From: Pseudo-nitzschia pungens
Lineage: Eukaryota > Bacillariophyta > Bacillariophyceae > Bacillariales > Bacillariaceae
Assembly: GCA_037355855.1 (NCBI GenBank)
Contig: CM074759.1
Span: 6,820,001 to 6,884,000, forward strand
DNA: 64,000 nucleotides
Direction of reading: 5' to 3'
Shown: one piece after another, positions 44,433 through 55,390 of the stretch
Position numbering within the stretch: the stretch's first letter is position 1
Layout of the letters: the number at the start of each line of letters is the position of its first letter
Program-made: the position numbers and the translations under genes
The notes under the pieces: generated by a model
The model's input: the letters and a program-made list of their open reading frames with translations, nothing else
Database searches by the model: none
What the model was told of the DNA's origin: nothing

Positions 44433-47012
44433 TTTGAACATTGCCAGACAGTTGGAGATCATCTTGCTAAGTCTCCCCCATTCTGGTTCAGCCGGATTTT
44501 GGTGTTGGTGATATGGTTGGCTTGTCCTGGATCTAGTGGCAACTCTAGCTTCCCGCAACACTTCACTCCACTTCACGCCTGTCTCTGCTTGCGCATTGTC
44601 ACTGATCATTGTATCTGGGGCACCATGCTCTCTGAGATAATCCTTCAAGGCAGTGGTACATTGGGACACTTGTTTTAGTGGATGAAAAGACCACTTCTTG
44701 GACTTCACTCCAGAGAAAAACTGACCACCATTATGGCCTTGGCTGGTCTTTTCAGAGAAAATGGTATAGTCAGTGGCAACTGGTTCATTCTGTCTGGTAT
44801 AATGGAATGCTTTGAAACGCTTCCTGTAGTGCTTCCTGGGAATGTCTCTGTTCTCTTCTTCAATCTCTGTATAGAATTGGGTTGTATTTTCCAAGGTCTT
44901 CTTCACCACCCGCTCAGGGAGCATTGCCATTCTCTTCCTAAGTTCCAGCATGGGTAGTTGAGCGAAACTGAACTTCTGAAAATTCCTCTTGCGTCTGAGC
45001 ATAGGGTATTCCCTGAGATCTGGTGGTGCTGGGGAATTCAACTCAAACAGCTCCAAAGACTCCATGTCACCCTCTGTTGGTTTTGACAGCTTGAAAAACA
45101 CCTTCTCTTCATCATGCCAAAAGGGTAGAAACGTAGTGCCAATTTTGATTCCACAGTCTGGATATTGAGGTTGCACTCCAACTCTCACACCATGATCTCC
45201 CATATCCATGGATGTTAACAAAGACTCTCCTTCAGTGCTGTCCCGGTCTTCAGTGATAAAAGTTGCATAGTGGACCAATAAAAGAACTGGATCTTCTCTC
45301 CCGGGAACTGTTGCTTTGGTCACTGCACTCACAACTGGGTGTCCATCCATAACATCGCTGGACATAAATGGTTTCACTGCTGAGGTCAATCCTGTCTCTC
45401 CTCCAACTCGAATCCATGCCTTCTCAGTCACCGTAGGTCTATTCCCACCTCCACTGTCCATAAGGGCAATATTCTCTCCTTTGGAGATTTTCATGGGGAA
45501 CCTTCTGGTTGTCTTCACCTTCAGTCTCTGGCTGCGTCTGGGCGTTGATATACTGGTTGAAACCTGCTGCTGCTGCGCTTGCGGCTGCTCTTGCTGCTGC
45601 TCACGTTGCTTTTCTTGTTGCTGCAGCGTCTGCATCTCTTCTTGCTCCTTCCCCTTTTCAACCATGTAGAAGCGCACTGCTTTGAGAGGCACACTGCCGA
45701 CGGGAAATAATTCGGATTCATCGATCGAGCCAATACTGTGTGCATCATCAGAGGCTTCAGGCAGTGCTGGTTCAGGAACTGCTGGTGGCGAGGGGGGTCC
45801 TGGAAGTGGAGGAAGCTTGACTCCTGTCTCTTGGGGCGATTCAGCAACTGACACCGTGGAATCCAACATGACACGACGGACACAACGCGGACGGCCACCA
45901 CCTCGGCCATACATGCGGCGGGGAACATCAGTATTGCCCATGCCATCATCTTTCGGGTCTCCAATCTTGATACCATTGACAGGGCTGGGGAATTCATCTG
46001 GTGGAGACTTGTGGCGGACAGCGTTGTTATATTTTAGGACAAAGGTACGTTCCGAATCTTGTAAATTTCTCCATGTCTCTGGGGGAATCCTGAGAATACC
46101 AAGCATGTTAGGATGAAGTGTAGTGCCGCCCAAAGAGAGGGTTCCTTGGCCCATTTGTCCATCTAGGCGCCGGCGCTTTCCCTCGTACTGGAGCTGGAAT
46201 GCCAATTCTTGACGGCGTTTGGCTTCAGCACGACGAGCAATCCCTTTCCGAATATTCGCTTGTTCTTGCTTACGGAGTTTCAGGACAAGGTCTTTCAGGG
46301 TCAGAGTGGACTGATGTTCCACCATGCTGTTGGTTGTGTAGTCCAGAGAGGAGTCGTGAATATTCTGGATGAAGAGGCTCTTGGCTTCACATTCTCGAAT
46401 GCCGAAATTTGGGATACGGTGGAGCTCGTAGTAAATCAACTCAAAACGGTTGATATAATCTGCAATGTCACCGCCTTCATACAATTTGACGTTCGAAAGC
46501 TTCAGACGGAGTGTCTCAGCATGGGATTCTTGCTGGGATTTGGAGTCGTACCAATTAAGGAGTTCGTTCCATGCACCATGTCCATCCGTCTCATCTCGGT
46601 ATTGATTAACCTGTGAATATGCCCGCCCGTTGCATGTGGCCGCTGCGATGGTGGAGTATAAGACGTGGTTTCGGTTTGGATCCTTGTCGGCTTCCTCTCT
46701 GCTGTTCATAACCTTTTTGAACCCAGTACCGTATAACACACTCTCCGCTTCAGCTTTCCATTTGACCCAGTTCGATTGGCATCCGTCGAATGTCTTCACA
46801 TCTCCTACACGGAGTGTCTGAAACCCTTAGCGTTCTTCTTTCTTTTCGAGTTCCTTCTCTAGTTTCGTGATCTTGTCTCGTAGGGTCTCTTCAGTACTCA
46901 TGGGTTTAATGGTAGGTGTGAACAACCATTTGATTGCTCCTGTAATCGCTTGGGTAAAAGAGAAGTGGTATGTTTCGTTGGTGTTGACGGATAGGTCGGC
47001 GGCAAAGGACAT
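44433..47012 (-). CDS. outer Copia gag, protease and integrase N-terminal part
   Basis: On the minus strand an ATG at 47012 opens a frame (MSFAADLSVNTNETYHFSF) that meets an in-frame TAA at 46827-46829. It continues in the same frame as GFQTLRVGDVKTFDGCQSNW. Gag follows (YINRFELIYYELHRIPNFG). No CCHC knuckle is evident. Protease: ALMDSGGGNRP. Integrase catalytic Asp in VATDYTIF, second Asp in MISDNAQ, Glu in QNPAEPEW. The frame reaches ISNCLAMFK, where the 2.0 kb insert begins. A Gln-rich stretch (about 45540-45640) precedes the protease. The single nonsense codon may be a disabling mutation or a read-through site. Confidence 0.88.
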
Positions 47013-47172
47013 GTTGGGATATATATATATATATTTTTTTTTTTTTAGGGTATGATCGTGTTCCAGTTAAAAATAAAAAGAATTTTCAATCGTGCGTGTT
47101 TCGAAATGTTGAGTATCGAATAACGTGTCGGTTGAATAATTCGTGTGGTAGGGTATGTAATTTTATTGCGAT

Positions 47173-47187
47173 CTGCGACTGTTAATC
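47173..47187 (-). promoter_or_regulatory. primer-binding site, outer Copia element
   Basis: The minus strand reads GATTAACAGTCGCAG directly after the 5' LTR. The first 14 bases are identical to the primer-binding site of the inner element, although the LTRs are unrelated. Both therefore use the same primer, inferred to be a tRNA-Asn half. Confidence 0.75.
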
Positions 47188-47547
47188 AACAAGTTGTATA
47201 ACTGGAAATTATGAGCTCTTATTGTTCTATCTATCGAATCATGTGTTTTCTCTCTTTACATGATAACTCTCGATAATTGTATGTTGCTCGGTTCTTTATC
47301 TTCTTCAGTTAATACTTCAACTGTGTTCTTTGGATGTGTTCTTTGGATACTTCAATATCTTGCGCACCTCTGAGCGCGCCGTACGGTACGGTTGTACGAC
47401 TTCTTTCTGTTTCTACGCGCGATACTGTTGCGCTCACTGTCTGTTTCTACGCGCGATACTGTTGCGCTCACTGTCTGTTTCTACGCGCGGTACTGTTGCG
47501 CTCACTTTCTGTTTCTTATTACTTAACAACCTTGTTCTGTGTTGTTA
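47188..47547 (-). repeat. 5' LTR of the outer Copia element
   Basis: Matches 30921-31280 with one substitution. The three 30-bp ACGCGCGATACTGTTGCGCT-type units lie at about 47404-47498. On the minus strand this LTR would drive transcription toward gag. Confidence 0.92.
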
Positions 47548-47552
47548 AGACT

Positions 47553-48163
47553 GGCAGAAGGACTTCCACTTGGACAAAAGTCAGATACAAGCAATCCCTT
47601 ATCGGTTACATTGTCGCATTTTTCTGTGCCAGTCTTGGAGCAACTAGTGTTCTTTCCGTTGAGCTTGAACCTCTTGGATTTCTGCAAGTGCACCTCATCA
47701 TACAGGCAGAAGGACAATGAAACTTGACTTGCTTCTTGGTTGTTTTGTCTTTCTTGCCACATCTCTGGTTGGGCTTCAGTTTCGCCCATTCACAAGTTTT
47801 GTTGTCGTCCCCGTTCAAAGTGAAATCTGGATCGTCATCAAAGCAGTACTGCTGGGCCTCGAATGAAGGAGAAGCGGACGGAGCATCGGTGATGTATTCC
47901 GAACACTTGTTCTTGCAAACAGTGGGACAGTATTCCCGGACTTTGATTCCATCATACTTCCTGATACAAAATTTTTTGAAGTTCTTTTTTGTGGCCACCC
48001 AGGCACAACTCCTTCCGTCCTTGCCGTTGTACAAGAAATCAGGATCGTCGATACAGGTCGTAGTAGGAGCAGCGGTAGGTGTTGCGACTGCCTGAGGTGA
48101 GAGAAGCACCACTGGGGCGAGCAAGATGGCTACGGAGGAAATCACACGTTCTTCGTAGTGCAC
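47553..48163 (-). pseudogene. N-terminal half of split host gene: secreted Cys-rich protein
   Basis: The minus strand reads a signal-peptide-like leader (VISSVAILLAPVVLLSPQAVA), then two related Cys-rich modules. Module 1 is CIDDPDFLYNG...CAWVA...FC...YCPTVCKNKC and module 2 is CFDDDPDFTLNG...CEWAK...RC...HCPSACMMRC. A third module (FKLNGKNTSC, then DFCP) follows after a one-base loss near 47668-47675. They resemble the short Cys modules seen in many secreted diatom proteins. There is no in-frame ATG. The frame opens right after an AG (CATTAG at about 48164), so exon 1 is probably upstream. After SGSPSAS the gene is cut by the outer Copia and its Ser/Pro-rich remainder is at 30153-30920. Confidence 0.7.
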
Positions 48164-49140
48164 CTAATGTACCTCCGAACAGAGCGAGGGAACAGCAAAG
48201 GCGAGGAAGAACAGATGAGATTGGGTACCTAGTACGTGCGCATAGTGACAGATGTGCATGCATAACAGCTGGCAAGTGGCCAATGGCATTGGGCCGTTCC
48301 ACTCGTGCAAGAATACTTCGATGACACAATCGGACACGGAGAGCTCCTGAGCTGGATTGCACCAAGCAGGCGAATGGAAAGAAAACTGTGCAATGCCGAG
48401 CACCACTGGCAGACAAATGGAAGTTTTGCCCGAAAGGCAACCGTTTCGTTCGGCACGTGATTGAGCGACTTCCATCCGGGAACCACGAAAGGCAACTTGC
48501 CAATATGCAGAACACACCTGGTTCTATTATGGTAGTACTTACTTTAAAAAAGTGCAGTGTCAACTTGGTCTATCACTTTGATTTTTATGTAACTGATGAG
48601 TAAAAGTTCGTCGGAGGCCGGAAAGAGCGATATTCTCAATTTTCGAACTATGAGGAGCTATCAATCATACAAACGGACGCTTTTTGAACAAAAAGTGCTT
48701 TTTTGCACGAGCAAAGGGAACAGAGATTCCTAACATTGCAGTACGAGTATGGCACCCCGTCTAACTATGACCCTGAGTTTTGCTATTCCAGCTAGTGTGC
48801 AATAAATCAGATTCAAACCTAGGTCGTATCTTTGCTTCTAATTTGTCCTTTGACTGCACTCAGTTAAGGTTACCTGATACGAAGTAAACCTTAGTTTAAT
48901 TGGCGCCTCCGGTAAGCGTGTGGAGTTGTAAATGTCCGTAACGTCTTTTCGGGGATTGCTTGTAATAATTTATTTATTAACGCATATTATTCAGTCATGT
49001 AGTTTTGGATTAACGTGTCAGAAAGTGAAAAGAAAATGTTGATCGTCTGGTATCTGTGTGACATGACACATAATAATATGTGTAATATGTGTGCCACGTC
49101 ACGAATAATGTAATATTACATGTGCATATTAGTTTCGGGA
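48164..49140. other. 5' flank of the split host gene
   Basis: No gene is supported. The first 400 bp are moderately GC-rich and may hold the first exon and promoter of the Cys-rich gene. I could not identify an ATG-to-GT exon with confidence. From about 48600 the base composition turns AT-rich toward the satellite block. Confidence 0.4.
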
Positions 49141-49800
49141 ATCGCTCATTAGGCCCCTCAAGTAGGATTAGTACCAGATATACATACCCCATTTCTTAGT
49201 AGCAGCCCTATATTATTAGCGATACAGTGGGCTAGGATAAGAACGGAACTGTAGAACCAAAAAGGTGATACTAAACAGGATACTAGATAGGATGCTAGGC
49301 CCTTTCAGTAGGATCAGTACCAGATCTACATACCCCAAGTCTTAACAGCCCTATATTATTAGAGATACAGTGGGCTAGGATAAGAACGGAGAACTGAAGA
49401 TCTGAAAAGGCGATACTAAACAGGATGCTAGATAGGATGCTATGCCCTTCCAGTAGGATTAGTATCAGATCTACATACCCCAAGTCTTAACAGCCCTAAA
49501 TTATAAGATATAATGGATGCTAAGATAAGGACGGAACTGTAGAACCAAAAAGGCAATACTAAACAGGATGCTAGACAGAATGCTAGGCCCTTCCAGTAGT
49601 AGGATTTGTACCAGATCTACATACCCCAACTTTTAGCAGTCCTAAATTATAAGATATATTTCATGCTAAGATAAGAACGGAACTGAAGATCTGAAAAGGC
49701 GATACTAGTAAACAGGATGCTAGATAGGATGCTAGGCCTTTCCAGTAGGATTTGTACCAGATCTACACACCCTTATGAAGATATTCAAGGTGGTGCTATG
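49140..49800. repeat. satellite A, about 145-bp units, first block
   Basis: About four to five tandem units, each with CCAGTAGGATT(A/T)GTA, CCAGATCTACATACCCCAA, CTTAACAGCCCTA, TGCTAAGATAAG(A/G)ACGGAACTG and AAACAGGATGCTAGA. Spacing is about 140-150 bp. Short open frames on the minus strand repeat with the unit and are not genes. Confidence 0.9.
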
Positions 49801-50700
49801 ATCTGTGCTAAGGCTCCTGTGTAGGAGAGGGTACTGGGACTACAGCAGGCAGCAGCCTCCAGTAACTGACTAACAGGTGCTGAGCTGAGTGCTAGAGCTG
49901 TGTGCTAATTGCTAGCATACAGGCTCAGCAACAGGCTTAGCAACAGGCTTAGCAGCAGGCTTAGCAGCAGGCTTAGCAGCAGACCTATCCTGTCTAGTAT
50001 TGCTAGCAGAGTTTACTAGGGTCGCCGCGTACGATTTGTACCAATCGTACGTACCCCGAGTAAAGCACCTTTTTATGGTGTAGCTAAATGCTACAGGGTT
50101 AGGGTTGCTAAGGCTACGAGATACTGGAAGATGCTAACCTACCATGATAACAATGCTAAGATACGATGCTACCGCCGGGGCCAGGTCATTGGTGTATAAT
50201 ATGTACCATGACTGGATGCCCGGCCCAAACAGTTACCCAACGCGCTAGCATACGCGAGTTATTATCGCTAGCACACGATTGGATATAATTAAGCGAAGCT
50301 TAATTAAGCGAAGCTACGCTACGATACTCCGATACGCTACCCGTAGAATACAGTACCAGAGCTACAGAGTTTTGTTATTATACGAGTTATCGGAGCGCTG
50401 TCACGATACGATACAGAGCTGAGCGCTTTGGCTCAGCTCCCTTTTATTCACTCTTTCTTTTATACTCTAAAATAAACACACCTATCATGCCCTCCCCTTA
50501 CGACGATTCCGATGTACCTCTAGGCAAGTGCCTTGTATTGCCTAAGTGTATGCAATAGACCTTGAATGGTCCACTGTAGACTCACGATTTGCCAGGACTT
50601 TATGTATTGTTATTGTTAAGGCTTTCGCCTATTTTTACAGTACGCAGTATAAGCCGATTAAGCTCTACGATTAGACCACGAAGACCGCTGACGAGCGGAT
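49800..50700. other. spacer between satellite A blocks
   Basis: Not satellite A. It holds a short tandem run of (AACAGGCTTAGCAGC)n at about 49928-49985 and paired TTAATTAAGCGAAGC words at about 50287-50320. It also has an inverted repeat around GTACGATTTGTACCAATCGTAC (about 50028) and a TATA-like stretch (CTTTTATACTCTAAAATAAA, about 50457-50476) upstream of a 23-codon open frame (ATG 50487, stop 50556-50558). It may be the edge of an inserted element. No family is recognised. Confidence 0.5.
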
Positions 50701-51870
50701 ATCAACACACCCTAACTCTTAACAGCCCTAAATAATAACAAGATATATTCATGCTAAGATAAGAACGGAACTGAAGATCTGAAAAGGCGATACTTAACAG
50801 GATGCTAGACAGAATGCTAGGCCTTTCCAGTAGGATTAGTACCAGATCTACATACCCCAAGTCTTAACAGCAGCCCCAAATTTTAAGATATATTGGATGC
50901 TAAGATAAGGACGGAACTGTAGATCTGAAAAGGCGATACTTAACAGGATGCTAGACAGAATGCTAGGCCCTTCTAGTAGGATTTGTACCAGATCTACATA
51001 CCCCAACTTTTAGCAGTCCTAAATTATAAGATATATTTCATGCTAAGATAAGAACGGAACTGAAGAACCAAAAAGGTGATACTAAACAGGATGCTAGACA
51101 GAATGCTAGGCCTTTCCAGTAGGATTTGTACCAGATCTACACACCCTAACTCTTAACAGCCCTAAATAATAAGATATATTCATGCTAAGATAAGAACGGA
51201 ACTGAAGATCTGAAAAGGCGATACTTAACAGGATGCTAGACAGAATGCTAGGCCTTTCCAGTAGGATTAGTATCAGATCTACATACCCCAAGTCTTAACA
51301 GCCCTAAATTATAAGATATATTGGATGCTAAGATAAGGACAGAACTGTAGAACCAAAAAGGCAATACTAAACAGGATGCTAGACAGAATGCTAGGCCCTT
51401 CCAGTAGTAGGATTTGTACCAGATCTACATACCCCAACTTTTAGCAGTCCTAAATTATAAGATATATTTCATGCTAAGATAAGAACGGAACTGAAGATCT
51501 GAAAAGGCGATACTAAACAGGATGCTAGATAGGATGCTAGGCCTTTCCAGTAGGATTTGTACCAGATCTACACACCCTAACTCTTAACAGCCCTAAATAA
51601 TAAGATATATTGGATGTAAGATAAGAACGGAACTGTAGATCTGAAAAGGCGATACTAAACAGGATGCTAGACAGAATGCTAGGCCTTTCCAGTAGGATTA
51701 GTACCAGATCTACATACCCCAAGTCTTCACACCCCCCTAGATTATTAGAGATACAGGGTGCTAAGATAAGGACGGAACTGTAGATCTGAAAAGGCGATAC
51801 CAAACAGGATACTATACAGGATGCTAGGCCCTTCCAGTAGTAGGATTAGTATCAGATTTACATACCCCAA
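50700..51870. repeat. satellite A, second block
   Basis: About eight further units of the same about 145-bp repeat as 49140-49800, for example CCAGTAGGATT at about 50827, 51117, 51258, 51549 and 51686. Variants are interspersed: GAAGATCTGAAAAGGCGATAC versus GTAGAACCAAAAAGGCAATAC. The variants alternate along the array, which suggests higher-order units. Confidence 0.9.
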
Positions 51871-52255
51871 GTCTTAGCTACAACTAGTACTATAATAGGG
51901 TGCTATTAGTAGATTCATCTGAGGACTAGCCTAGAATCAACTGAGGATAGATCAACTACTACAACCACCAGTCACTACAACTAATATGAGAGGGCAGTCA
52001 CTACAACTAATAGTAGTAGAGGGTGCTTTTAGTAGTTGATTTGTCTACTTCTATTAATATTAGAGGTTGCTAGTATTAGTAGTTGATTTGTCTGGAGAGT
52101 AGCCTAGAATCAACTGAGGATAGATTTACTACTTCAACAACCACCAGTCACTACTACTACTAGTACTAGTATAGGGTGCTATTAGTAGATTCATCTAAGG
52201 ACTAGCCTAGAATCAACTGAGGATAGATCAACTACTAAAATTACCAGTCACTACT
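51870..52255. repeat. satellite B, first block
   Basis: Units built around GATTCATCTGAGGACTAGCC and TAGAATCAACTGAGGATAGA, joined by CTA/TAG triplet runs and CCACCAGTCACTACTA. No gene. Confidence 0.88.
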
Positions 52256-52660
52256 AAATGTACGTTGCATTATTTTACAGTGCATTTTACGACGTTGAAT
52301 TGTACGGTGCAATATAGTGCATTTTGAAGTGCATTGTATGGTGCATTATTTTGCATTTTGAAGTGCATTGTATGGTGCATTATTTTGCATTTTGAAGTGC
52401 ATTGTACGGTTCATTATTGATACAGGCTTATGTTTAAGATTTGAAATCAAAAGTGATTTCAACTACTGTAGTTACCACAACCTACTGTGCATTTTACGTT
52501 GAATTATATCGTGCATTTATTGTACGGTGCAATATTGTGCATTTTGAAGTGCATTGTATGGTAAGAGCTACAGTACGTTCTAAAAATGTTAAATCAATTC
52601 GAAATTTTTACAACTCCACTTGTTAAGCGCTTCAAACAAAAATAAATAACGTTTAAATAT
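52255..52660. repeat. GCATT(N)-type minisatellite
   Basis: Repeats of GCATTTTGAAGTGCATTGTA followed by (T/C)GGTGCATTATTTT at about 42-bp spacing (about 52318-52410), with related copies at 52480-52560 and again at 54318-54440. No gene. Confidence 0.88.
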
Positions 52661-54665
52661 AAAAGTAGTTAATTCGTCTCGGGACTAGCCTAGAATCAAT
52701 TGAGGAAAGACCCTCTACTGCAAGAACCACCAGCAGTTACTACTACTACTAGTACTACTAGGAGTGGGTGGTATTAGTAGATTCATCTGAGGACTGATGG
52801 AGAATCAACTGATGATAGATCATCTAGTACTACAGGAACTATGAGTTACTACTACTACTACAAATACTACTAGTACTAGTAGAAGGTGGTATTACTAGTA
52901 GTACTTGATTTGCCTGGGGAATAGCCTAGAATCAACTGAGGATAGATCATTTCCTGCTACTAGTAGAACCACCAGTCACTACTAGCTATACTGCTTAGAT
53001 TTGTCTGGGGACTAGCATAGAATCAGCTGAGGAGAGATCATCTACTACACCCACAAGTTACTACTACTACTACTACTAGGAGTGGGTGGTATTAGTAGAT
53101 TCATCTGAGGACTGATGGAGAATCAACTGATGATAGATCATCTAGTACTACAAGAACCACCAATTACTACTATTACAAATTCTAGTAGTAGAAGGTGGTA
53201 TTAGTAGTAGTTGATTCGTCTGGGGAATAGCCTAGAATCAACTGAGGATAGATCATTTCTTACTACTAGTAGAACCACCAGTCACTACTACTACTTAGAT
53301 TTGACTGGGGACTAGCATAGAATCAACTGAGGAGATATTATTGACTACAACCACAAGTTACTACTATTACTAGGAGTGGGTGGTATTAGTAGATTCATCT
53401 GAGGACTAATGGAGAATAAAGTGATGATAGATCATCTAGTACTACAAGAACCACCAGTTACTACTACTACAAATACTAGTAGTAGAAGGTGGTATTAGTA
53501 GTAGTTGATTCGTCTGGGGAATAGCCTAGAATCAACTGAGGATAGATCATTTCCTACTAAATAATAATATTATGCTTGACAGGATCCTAAGCCAGTGTTA
53601 TTCGTAGTTGATTTGTCTGGAGACTAGCCTATAATCAACTGAGGATAGATTTACTAATTCAACCACCAGTCACTACTACTTCTACTAGAGTAGAGGGCGC
53701 TATTAGTAGATTCATCTGAGGACTAGCCTAGAATCAACTGAGGATAGATCAACTACTAAAATTACCAGTCACTACTACTAATAGTAGAGGGTGCTATTAG
53801 TAGTTGATTTGTCTGGAGAGTAGCCTAGAATCAAGAACTGAAGATAAATCTACTATTAAAACCACCAGTCACTACGATTAGTACTACTAGTAGAGGGTGC
53901 TATTAGTAGTTGATTCGTCTGAAGACTAGTCTAGAATCAACTGAGGATAGATTTAATACTACCAAAACCACCAGTCACTACTATTAGTACTAGTAGAGGG
54001 TGCTACTATTAGTAGTTGATTTGGCTGGAGACTAGCCTAGAATCAACTGAGGATAGATCTACTACTTCAACCACCAGTTACTACTACTAGTACTAGTACT
54101 AGTATAGGGTGCTATTAGTAGATTCATCTGAGGACTAGCCTAGAATCAACTGAGGATAGATCCACCACGAAAACCACCAGTCACTACTATTAGTACTAGC
54201 AGAGGGTGCTATTAGTAGTTGATTTGTCTGAAGACTAGTCTAGAATCAATTGAGGATAGATCTACCACTATAACCATTAGTTATTACTACTAGAATATGT
54301 GATATGCAGAATCAGTTCATTGTACGGTTCATTATTTTATGGTGGATTGCACGGTGCATTATATGGTAACCTTACATTTAAATGTGCATTTTACGTTGAA
54401 TTATATCATGCATTTTTGTTGTGCATTGTTCGGTGCATGATCTACTACTTCAACCACCAGTCACTACAACTACTAGTAGTAGTACTAGTAGAGGGTGCTA
54501 TTAGTGGATTCATCTGAGGACTAGCCTAGTAGAATCAACCACCAGTTACTACTACTACCAGTAGATGGTGTTGGTGTTATTACTAATAAAGGGTGGTATT
54601 AGTTCTAGTTGATTTGTCTGAAGACTAGCCTAGAATCAATTGAGGATAGATCTACCACTCTAATC
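52660..54665. repeat. satellite B, main block
   Basis: Some fifteen units with the core TAGAATCAACTGAGGATAGA and the junction CTGAGGACTAGCC or CTGGGGAATAGCC, embedded in long CTA/TAG triplet tracts. A longer repeat of about 310 bp, consisting of paired core variants, recurs at about 52745, 53080 and 53385. It is very AT-rich and has no gene. Confidence 0.88.
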
Positions 54666-54669
54666 ACCA

Positions 54670-55390
54670 GTTACTACTTAATAACCTTACTTGTTCATTT
54701 TAATGTACGTTGCATTATACTAGGTAATTTATGGTACATTTTACCACTAATATACGAGTTGAAGTCCAAAATAATTCGTTTTACATTATTGAAGCCAGGG
54801 CTTACCATGAAAACAACGTTGTATGACTCTGCGATTATTAGGCTTACCATATACGAAGTAAACAACATTGTATGACTGCTGCGATTTCAATATACAATTT
54901 GAAATAAAAAATACTACCGATTCGTAATACTGTATATGATTAAAGCCATGATAATAAAACTAGTCCAAAATAATTCGTTTTGCATTATTAAAGCCAGGGC
55001 TTATCATATAAACAACGTTGTATGACTCTGCGATTATTAGGCTTACCATATACTTCGTACGAAGTAAACAACATTGTATGACTGCTGCGATTTCAATATA
55101 CAATTTGAAATAAAAAATAATTCGTAATACATTATTAAAGCCATGATAATAAAACTACGGTACCGTAAACCTTACTTGTTCATTTTAATGTACGTTGCAA
55201 TACTAGGTATGGTACATTTTACCACTAATATACGAGTTGAAGTCCAAAATAATTCGTTTTACATTATTAAAGCCAGGGCTTACCATATAAACAACGTTGT
55301 ATGACTCTAGTAGGCTATACGAAGTAAACAACATTGTATGACTGCTGCGATTATAATATACAATTTGAAATCAAAAATAATTCGTACTAC
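54670..55390. repeat. satellite C, two to three long units
   Basis: Starts near 54765, 54962 and 55240 with AGTCCAAAATAATTCGTTTT, followed by AAGCCAGGGCTTA(C/T)CAT, AACAACGTTGTATGACTCT and TGACTGCTGCGAT. Each unit contains two AACAAC(G/A)TTGTATGACT half-units. No gene. Confidence 0.88.

Larger units (their letters stand above)
30921..47547 (-). mobile_element. outer Copia LTR retrotransposon with two nested insertions
   Basis: LTRs of about 360 bp (30921-31280 and 47188-47547) differ at a single position. The flanking direct repeat AAGACT marks the target site. Read on the minus strand the order is 5' LTR, primer-binding site, gag, protease, integrase, RT, RNase H, a polypurine stretch (AAGGAGGG, about 31281-31288) and 3' LTR. 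Without the nested DNA the element is about 6.4 kb. It is interrupted at 42414-44432 by a non-LTR-type insert and at 32497-40706 by a CoDi-like element. Both gaps close in frame when their target duplications are collapsed, so the coding frame was near intact when they landed. The ends begin AAC and end GTT rather than the usual TG...CA. Confidence 0.92.

Noticed and set aside
49010..51803. Repeated short minus-strand frames (MGYVDLILILLE type)
   Set aside because: They recur once per satellite A unit and have no independent support.
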